From NCBI GenBank assembly GCA_902788785.1, contig CADALT010000027.1, positions 1 to 32,682 of the forward strand: a stretch of DNA of 32,682 nucleotides, in the 5' to 3' direction. The notes under the pieces were generated by a model. It was not told the origin of the DNA. It was given only the letters and a program-made list of their open reading frames with translations, and did no database searches. Below are positions 27,602 to 32,682 of the stretch, piece after piece (position 1 is the stretch's first letter; each line of letters starts with the position of its first letter). Both the position numbers and the translations under genes were made by a program. The DNA comes from an uncultured Ruminococcus sp. (lineage in GTDB: Bacteria; Bacillota; Clostridia; Oscillospirales; Ruminococcaceae).

Positions 27602-30372
27602 GACCTATAAAAATAACGATGCAGGCTTTCGGTCCCTATGCCGACAAGACCGTTATTGACATGGAAAAGCTGGGCGGTAAAGGTGTATATCTTATCACAG
27701 GTGATACGGGCGCAGGCAAAACAACGATCTTTGATGCGGTGTGCTATGCACTTTTCGGCAAGGCAAGCGGTGACAGCAGACTTGTCAGGATGTTCAGGAG
27801 CGAATACGCCCCCATCGACCGCAAGACCTATGTTGAAATGATATTTGAGTATAACGGAGCACGCTATCTCGTTCACCGTGAACCAAATCAGAAAACAGCT
27901 AAAAAACGTGGCGAGGGTACAACCGACCTTAATACTACAAATGAACTTTACATAGTCGGACAAGACAAGCCCATCGCTTCAACAGAGACTAAGGTCGATG
28001 AGGAGATACACAAGATCCTCGGTCTGACCCGTGACCAGTACCGCAATGTGGCAATGATAGCACAGGGCAGTTTTGCACAGGTGCTGACACTGAGATCATC
28101 AGAACGTACCGATATACTCCGTGCCATATTCTCTACCGACAAATATCAGCGCTTGCAGGAAGAAATGCGGCTAGATGTGAACAGTACTGCGCAGGAATAT
28201 AAAAATTCACTGACACGTATTTCGACGATACTCGAAGGTATGCGGCTTAGTAAAGACGATCCGTATACAGATGAGATAAAAGCTGTAGCCGAAGAGCCTG
28301 ATGCAGCAGCCGAAAATGGTCTGGAGGAGATCTGCGAAAAGGCTGTGGAATACGAAAAGCAAAAAACTTCCGATGCTGCGAAAGCACTGAAAAAAGCAAG
28401 TGAAAAAAGCACAGCCGCACAGCTTGCACTTGAAAACGGCAGAAAGCTCAATGATATTTTCGCAAGGCTTGAACTTACCAAAAAACAGCTTGCCGAGCTT
28501 TCGCCCGAACTGAAAAAAGCGAAAGATGATGCCGAGGCGCAGGAAAAACTTCGCCCGGAGATAAATGAGCTTATAGGCAGGATAGCCGCTGAACAAAAAG
28601 AGCTCAGCCGATACGATGAAGCTGATGCAGCACTTAAAGAAGCTGCCGCTTTGAACAGCGAGACAGCCGTACTTGAAACCAAATGCAAAACTATTTCCGA
28701 AAACATCAGGCAGAGCGATAGTCAGCTGGAACAATATAACAAATTCATTGCCGACACCAAAGATACTGCCGCAGAACTCACTAAGCTCGGTTTTACCATA
28801 GCCGAACATAAGAAAGAGCTTGACCGCATAAATGAGATAGGCTCAGAGATCTCGAATGTGGAAAAGCTGGAAAAAGCTGCGGCTGCGGCTGCAAAAGTTT
28901 TCGAGTCCAAAAAATCAGACTTTTACAATGCAGAACAGCACAGCCGTCAACTGTTTGAGCTTTATATAAGCGATCAGGCAGGAGTGATAGCACGCACCCT
29001 TGAACAAGGCTGTCCCTGCCCTGTCTGCGGTTCGACAGAACATCCCGCACCTGCGCATACCTCCGAAAAAGCGCCCGACAAGGAAGCAGTTGACACTGCA
29101 AATTCCGCTGCGGAAAAAGCACGAAAGATCTATGAAGAGGCAGCAAGTGCTCTCAACACTGCTAAGGTGAATTATGAGAACCGCAGAGACATCGCTATCA
29201 AAAATGCAGGCGCTTATGCCGAGGGCTGTACACTTTCGCAGGCACTGGAAAAAGCCCGTGAGAACTACAAAAAAGTAAAAGCCGAAATGACAGCCGATGA
29301 GACCACAGCAAAAGCACTGGAGGAAAGGCTCAAAAAACGTGATGAGGCTGAACGCTCGGCACAAAAGCTGAGTGAACTTATAAACAAACATAAGGATGAA
29401 CTGAAAGCGTTTGAAACCGGACTTATGGAAACAAGGATTAAAGCTGATAATCTGCAAAAGAATGCGCAAAAGCTTCTTTCTCAGCTGCCCTGCAAAAGCA
29501 AAGACGAGGCTGCCTCAAAGATAGCTGTCCTTGAAAAGCAGCGCTCCGCTATGGAAAAAGCACTGGAAGAATCGGCAAAGAAACTTGCAGAAATGACCAG
29601 AGAAGAGACTTCTCTAAAAGGCAAGCTGGCTGAACTTGAAGAGCAGACAAAGGATAAAACTCCACCCGACTGCGAAGTCCTTGAAGCCCAAACAAAGTCT
29701 GCCCGTGAAGAAGAGAAGCTGGCACTTGCGTTGCACAACGAGGCATCGGCTTGCAGCAATTCAGCTAAGGAAACGCTTAAAAAGCTCCGGCGTGAACTTG
29801 ATGCCAACCGTGAACTCCGCCACGAGCAAAGCATGAAAAGAGCACTTTCAAGCACAGCGAACGGAACGATATCGGGCAAACAGCGTGTCACACTGGAGAC
29901 TTTCGTGCAGATGGAATACTTCGACCGCATACTTTCGCTGGCAAACATACGACTGCTTAAAATGACAAACGGTCAGTACGAACTGGTGCGCAGCGATAAT
30001 TCCAGCGGCAACACCAAGGTCGGGCTGGATATCGACGTTAAAGACCATTACACAGGCAGCACCAGAAGCGTAAGGTCGCTCTCGGGCGGCGAAAGTTTCA
30101 TTGCATCTTTAGCGCTGGCACTGGGATTTTCCGATGAGATACAACAGACCTCGGGCGGAGTCAGCATAGATTCGATGTTTGTTGACGAGGGCTTCGGCAG
30201 TCTTGATGATGATACTCTAAATCAGGCAATAAAGGTGCTTTACGGTCTTGCTGAAAATTCAAGACTGGTGGGGCTTATCTCCCATGTTCCCGAGCTCAAG
30301 GAAAAACTGGAAAAACAAATGATAGTGACCAAGGACAAAGCTTCGGGCAGCAGCGTGACGATAGTCACCTGA
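27598..30372 (+). CDS. sbcC: Exonuclease subunit SbcC (Rad50-like ATPase)
   Basis: A 924-residue SMC-like ATPase. Walker A GDTGAGKT is at residues 35-42, the Q-loop region follows (IAQGSFAQVL), two long coiled-coil arms flank the zinc hook C474-P-V-C477, then the signature SGGES (829-833) and the Walker B FVDEGFGSLD (about 861-870). ATP binding drives SbcD. GGGGGG sits just before the ATG at 27598; an ATG 15 bases upstream is less well placed. The 3' end overlaps the converging spmB by 8 bases. Confidence 0.96.
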   Translation: MRPIKITMQAFGPYADKTVIDMEKLGGKGVYLITGDTGAGKTTIFDAVCYALFGKASGDSRLVRMFRSEYAPIDRKTYVEMIFEYNGARYLVHREPNQKTAKKRGEGTTDLNTTNELYIVGQDKPIASTETKVDEEIHKILGLTRDQYRNVAMIAQGSFAQVLTLRSSERTDILRAIFSTDKYQRLQEEMRLDVNSTAQEYKNSLTRISTILEGMRLSKDDPYTDEIKAVAEEPDAAAENGLEEICEKAVEYEKQKTSDAAKALKKASEKSTAAQLALENGRKLNDIFARLELTKKQLAELSPELKKAKDDAEAQEKLRPEINELIGRIAAEQKELSRYDEADAALKEAAALNSETAVLETKCKTISENIRQSDSQLEQYNKFIADTKDTAAELTKLGFTIAEHKKELDRINEIGSEISNVEKLEKAAAAAAKVFESKKSDFYNAEQHSRQLFELYISDQAGVIARTLEQGCPCPVCGSTEHPAPAHTSEKAPDKEAVDTANSAAEKARKIYEEAASALNTAKVNYENRRDIAIKNAGAYAEGCTLSQALEKARENYKKVKAEMTADETTAKALEERLKKRDEAERSAQKLSELINKHKDELKAFETGLMETRIKADNLQKNAQKLLSQLPCKSKDEAASKIAVLEKQRSAMEKALEESAKKLAEMTREETSLKGKLAELEEQTKDKTPPDCEVLEAQTKSAREEEKLALALHNEASACSNSAKETLKKLRRELDANRELRHEQSMKRALSSTANGTISGKQRVTLETFVQMEYFDRILSLANIRLLKMTNGQYELVRSDNSSGNTKVGLDIDVKDHYTGSTRSVRSLSGGESFIASLALALGFSDEIQQTSGGVSIDSMFVDEGFGSLDDDTLNQAIKVLYGLAENSRLVGLISHVPELKEKLEKQMIVTKDKASGSSVTIVT

Positions 30373-30883
30373 ACATGAGCCTGACCGTCAGTGCGGAAAG
30401 CACAAAACCTGTAATATCTGCTGCGGCAGCTGCAATAAAAATGCGGCTGCCCGCTTTTTTTCTAAGTGCCCCCGAGTAGACCGCAATGGTGTAGAAAGTA
30501 GTTTCGGTGGAAGCCATCAGCACGCTTGCTACTCTGCCCTCAAAGCTGTCGGGTGAGATAGTCGTCAAAAGTCTGTCTGCTGCCGCCAGCGCACCGCTGC
30601 CCGACACGGGACGTATCAGCACAAGGGGCAGACATTCCTGCGGAAAACCCAGTTTCTGTGCGGCATTTCCGAATATAGATGAGATGATATCAGCGGCACC
30701 CGATGCTGTGAACATACCCACAGCTGTCATCAGAAGTACAAGTATAGGAACAAGCTCAGCTGCATCACGAAGCCCCTGCGCTGCACCTGCTGTAAATTCT
30801 TCAGTGATATTTACCTTTCTGACAAGCCCCCACAACAGTATACACCCTATGACAAGCGGCACGACCATATCAGTCAGCTTCAT
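30365..30883 (-). CDS. spmB: Spore maturation protein B
   Basis: A 172-residue membrane protein of the nucleoside-recognition (Gate) domain family, of the usual SpmB length. The segments LVPILVLLMTAVGMFTASGA, PLVLIRPVSGSGA and ASTETTFYTIAVY are typical. In Bacillus SpmA and SpmB are needed for full spore core dehydration. The start at 30883 has GGAGGT 7 bases upstream; an ATG at 30889 is too close to that site. It overlaps the end of spmA by 14 bases and the end of sbcC by 8. Confidence 0.93.
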   Translation of the reverse strand: MKLTDMVVPLVIGCILLWGLVRKVNITEEFTAGAAQGLRDAAELVPILVLLMTAVGMFTASGAADIISSIFGNAAQKLGFPQECLPLVLIRPVSGSGALAAADRLLTTISPDSFEGRVASVLMASTETTFYTIAVYSGALRKKAGSRIFIAAAAADITGFVLSALTVRLMFR

Positions 30884-31451
30884 CGTCATCACCTCCGCCG
30901 TAAAGCACTCCTGCAAAAATACAGCCCACCGCCGCCGAGGCTAACGAAGTCACAAGCACCGCAGGCATTATCTCAAAGGGCGATGTCGAGCCATGTGCCG
31001 CCCTGAGAGCGCCTATGGACACAGGGATAAGCTGTATGGACGCTGTGTTAAGCACAGTCAGCATTGCAGTATTTCTTTTTGCATATCTGTGCTTATCAAG
31101 CATACGCACAGCTTTTATCCCTGTGGGAGTCGCAGCATTGCCAAGCCCCAGAAGATTTGCCGTAAGATTAAGACTCACTGCCTTTGAGGCTTCATCGCTG
31201 CCGTTAAGACCTTTGAATATCCGCCTTATCAGCGGCGAGAGCAGCCTGCCTATCGCCGAAGCTATGCCCGAACGCTCCGCTATTCTCATCAGACCTCCCC
31301 ACAAAGCCATTGACCCTGCCAGAAATATCCCAAGCTCAACAGCATCGGTACACGAGCCCACTGCCGCCGCAGATATATCTTTCCATGACGAATTCATTCC
31401 GCCTGCAAGATAGGCTGCCACGAGCATTATCACTATCAACACACCTAACAT
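30870..31451 (-). CDS. spmA: Spore maturation protein A
   Basis: A 193-residue membrane protein with a Gate domain. NLTANLLGLGNAATPTGIKA and LNTASIQLIPVSI are SpmA hallmarks. It acts with SpmB in spore maturation; the molecular activity is not known. The ribosome binding site (GGTG, 7 bases before the ATG) is weak. Its upstream region has a TTGACA but no matched -10, and I could not identify a sporulation sigma factor site. Confidence 0.93.
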   Translation of the reverse strand: MLGVLIVIMLVAAYLAGGMNSSWKDISAAAVGSCTDAVELGIFLAGSMALWGGLMRIAERSGIASAIGRLLSPLIRRIFKGLNGSDEASKAVSLNLTANLLGLGNAATPTGIKAVRMLDKHRYAKRNTAMLTVLNTASIQLIPVSIGALRAAHGSTSPFEIMPAVLVTSLASAAVGCIFAGVLYGGGDDDEAD

Positions 31452-31663
31452 TTTCAGTCACCTGTTTCATATTTTTGTCGTTCATATACTTAATTCTGTT
31501 TTTTAGTTTTTTATTTCGTATAAAAGCTTAAAAAAATAACCAAATTTTCTGTCAAAGATACAGCATTTAAGCTTCAAAATATATTAAATAGTTATATTTG
31601 TATGTATAACCTGCCGAATTTTGTAATTATTTACATTATAACCGTCAAATCAGCCAAAGCCGC

Positions 31664-31692
31664 TTGACAAATTGAGTCTGTATTGGTATAAT
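31664..31692 (+). promoter_or_regulatory. Promoter of the AbrB-type regulator gene
   Basis: Perfect TTGACA (31664-31669) and TATAAT (31687-31692) with a 17-base spacer. The rest of the 335-base gap between spmA and this gene is AT-rich and shows no other feature I can support; the leader is about 85 bases. Confidence 0.85.
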
Positions 31693-31786
31693 ATATACAT
31701 GGGATAACGAACAGATGAATAAATCTTTAAAGTAATTTGTTCGTAATACGGCTTTAAATCTATAGAAGAAAGGAAATGATAATCCA

Positions 31787-32032
31787 ATGAAATCCACAGG
31801 CATAGTAAGACAAGTTGATAATCTGGGCAGAATAGTGCTCCCTATCGAGATAAGAAGGAGCTACGATCTTGCAGTCAAGGATAATATCGAGATCTACACC
31901 GAGGATGACAAGATCATTCTCAAAAAGTGCCAGCGCAGCTGCATATTCTGCAAGGCGACAGAAAACCTTATCGACTACAAGGGCAAGTCCATCTGTGCAG
32001 AGTGCGCCGCAGATATCAAGGGCACAAAGTGA
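31787..32032 (+). CDS. AbrB/SpoVT-type transition regulator with CxxC pair
   Basis: An 81-residue DNA-binding protein. Residues 1-47 are an AbrB/MazE swapped-hairpin domain (GIVRQVDNLGRIVLPIEIRR), which binds DNA as a dimer. The C-terminal part carries C52-x-x-C55 and C70-x-x-C73 around IDYKGKSIC, likely a small zinc-binding knuckle. AbrB-type proteins control the switch to stationary phase and sporulation; the exact targets here are unknown. AAAGGAA precedes the ATG, and it has its own strong promoter. Confidence 0.9.
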   Translation: MKSTGIVRQVDNLGRIVLPIEIRRSYDLAVKDNIEIYTEDDKIILKKCQRSCIFCKATENLIDYKGKSICAECAADIKGTK

Positions 32033-32084
32033 TCACAATAAAAAATATGCAGCCTGTGCCGCAGATATGCACAGACCGCAATGA

Positions 32085-32120
32085 AAAAGGAGCTGTCAGC
32101 GAGGGCAGCTCCTTTTATTT
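32085..32120. terminator. Bidirectional terminator
   Basis: An 11-bp stem (AAAAGGAGCTG at 32085-32095 with CAGCTCCTTTT at 32106-32116) with T-rich tails; it overlaps the last codon of the ribbon-helix-helix gene. Confidence 0.8.
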
Positions 32121-32300
32121 TGTAGTTTCGTTTTTCTCTTCATTATCGAGATTTTCCAGTGCAAAATTTAAGCACTGTATCACAAGCTGATTAAGCGAGA
32201 GATTATTCTCGTATGCGAGCTTGTCGAGTTTGTCGACAAGTTCCACAGGTAACCTGAATGACTTGCTCACCGAGTCATAGCCTTTTTGTATTTTCCACAT
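32115..32300 (-). CDS. Ribbon-helix-helix protein
   Basis: A 61-residue CopG/Arc-like protein: the beta strand SKSFRLP (residues 12-18) is followed by two helices, VELVDKLDKLAYENN and SLNQLVIQCLNFALENL, the standard ribbon-helix-helix order. A likely DNA-binding dimer, either a stand-alone repressor or the antitoxin half of a pair; no toxin is seen beside it. GAGGTG is 8 bases before the ATG. Confidence 0.85.
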   Translation of the reverse strand: MWKIQKGYDSVSKSFRLPVELVDKLDKLAYENNLSLNQLVIQCLNFALENLDNEEKNETTK

Positions 32301-32405
32301 TACTGCAACACCTCTTGTTTATATTATGCAATAATATTTGTGTAATGTATACAGTTATATTGTATTTATTTTGTACTACAATTGTACTGTATTACATATG
32401 TGAAT
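32301..32405. promoter_or_regulatory. AT-rich upstream region with palindromic sites
   Basis: Upstream of the ribbon-helix-helix gene the sequence contains TACAATTGTA (32377-32386, perfect 10-bp palindrome) within a wider set of TAC/GTA-rich half sites. These may be its operator. I found no convincing -35/-10 pair. Confidence 0.3.
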
Positions 32406-32561
32406 ATGGCTACCATACTTGAAAACTATCAAAAATGGACAGATAAAATTGATTCCATTGATGAAACTAAACTTAGTCCCGCTGATGATGCATATTATAT
32501 ACTTGTAACAACACGAGTAAGTGCCAAACTATTAAAGTATACAGCAGCAACTTATTACTAA
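32406..32561 (+). CDS. Short AT-rich reading frame, possibly a gene fragment
   Basis: A 51-residue frame starting MATILENYQKWTDKIDSIDE and ending TAATYY. There is no good ribosome binding site, its codon use is more AT-rich than its neighbours, and it stops shortly before an insertion sequence. I do not recognise it. It could be the beginning of a longer gene cut short, or chance. Confidence 0.3.
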   Translation: MATILENYQKWTDKIDSIDETKLSPADDAYYILVTTRVSAKLLKYTAATYY

Positions 32562-32610
32562 TTCACTCCAAAAAGACCGCCCCACTGAATCGAACCAGTA
32601 AAAACGTACA

Positions 32611-32639
32611 ATGACAAAAAAGGCCTCCTATGGTATAAT
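32611..32639 (+). promoter_or_regulatory. Internal promoter of the insertion sequence
   Basis: ATGACA (32611-32616), a 17-base spacer and TATAAT (32634-32639). The -10 lies in the loop of the hairpin described at 32616-32658. Confidence 0.55.
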
Positions 32640-32658
32640 AGAAACCATGGGAGGTTTT
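32616..32658 (+). promoter_or_regulatory. Hairpin masking the transposase start site
   Basis: 32624-32633 pairs with 32645-32654 (10 pairs, one G-U), extended outward by G-U and A-U pairs. The right arm contains GGGAGG, the ribosome binding site of the transposase gene. Confidence 0.65.
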
Positions 32659-32661
32659 GTT

Positions 32662-32682
32662 ATGGCAAGAAGTTACAGACAC
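32662..32682 (+). CDS. Transposase-associated protein, N-terminal fragment
   Basis: Only seven codons (MARSYRH) lie in the window. GGGAGG is 7 bases before the ATG. The sequence and position suggest the first open frame of an IS3-like element; the assignment rests on very few residues. Confidence 0.45.

Larger units (their letters stand above)
32586..32682 (+). mobile_element. Left end of an insertion sequence (IS3-like, partial)
   Basis: The last hundred bases look like the left end of an insertion sequence: a possible terminal repeat starting TGAATCGAACCAGTA, a promoter, a start-site hairpin and the first codons of a protein beginning MARSYRH. That beginning resembles the first reading frame (HTH protein) of IS3-family elements in Clostridia. 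The exact left boundary is uncertain and the right end is outside. Confidence 0.45.

Noticed and set aside
28146-29948. Several long Ser/Phe/Cys-rich minus-strand frames inside sbcC
   Set aside because: They are the complement of the Lys/Glu-rich coiled-coil codons of SbcC; low complexity and lack of start signals show they are shadows.

Overview
The window looks like chromosome of a low-to-mid GC, Gram-positive Clostridia bacterium, most likely a Ruminococcus-like member of the Oscillospiraceae. The basis is AGGAGG-type ribosome binding sites, TTGACA/TATAAT promoters with 17-base spacers, a split dipicolinate synthase (DpaA/DpaB), spore maturation proteins SpmA/SpmB, an AbrB/SpoVT-type regulator, and ferredoxin-dependent 2-oxoacid chemistry. 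The genus is inferred; no rRNA or tRNA gene was seen.

Layout. 1-6.8 kb: housekeeping genes, mostly on the minus strand: a metallophosphoesterase, a DUF1846 protein, a divergent family 2 glycosyltransferase, a methyltransferase downstream of an AAA-ATPase/CYTH fusion, then dpaB and dpaA behind a sigma-K-like promoter. 6.9-9.1 kb: an EF-G paralogue with a TTG start. 9.3-15.4 kb (minus): a small 2[4Fe-4S] ferredoxin, then an operon read as iorA, a membrane protein, iorB, paaK, a one-helix membrane protein and a double-ACT protein. IorAB plus PaaK plus ferredoxin interconvert aryl acetates, aryl-acetyl-CoA and aryl pyruvates; in rumen bacteria this can run reductively to make aromatic amino acids. 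Two places in this operon carry direct repeats flanking a membrane-protein gene.

15.5-18.6 kb (plus): galactokinase with a long 5' leader hairpin, two unknown proteins and a divergent TrmB. 18.7-22.4 kb (plus): a strong promoter, a large multi-stem RNA leader of about 196 nt, then a five-gene operon (DUF2975 membrane protein, YozG-like HTH, small anchored protein, polytopic membrane protein, DUF4173 protein). 22.4-26.3 kb: lipoprotein, GNAT, NUDIX, SfsA, SDR oxidoreductase and a 44-residue unknown protein. 26.4-31.5 kb: sbcDC, converging on spmAB with an overlap. 31.6 kb to the end: AbrB-type regulator, ribbon-helix-helix protein, a short AT-rich reading frame, and the left end of an insertion sequence with a start-site-masking hairpin.

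The strongest candidates for something undescribed are the structured RNA at 18763-18958 with its downstream membrane/HTH operon, and the repeated membrane-gene duplication pattern in the ior/paaK operon. All family names come from reading the translated sequence; no database search was run.
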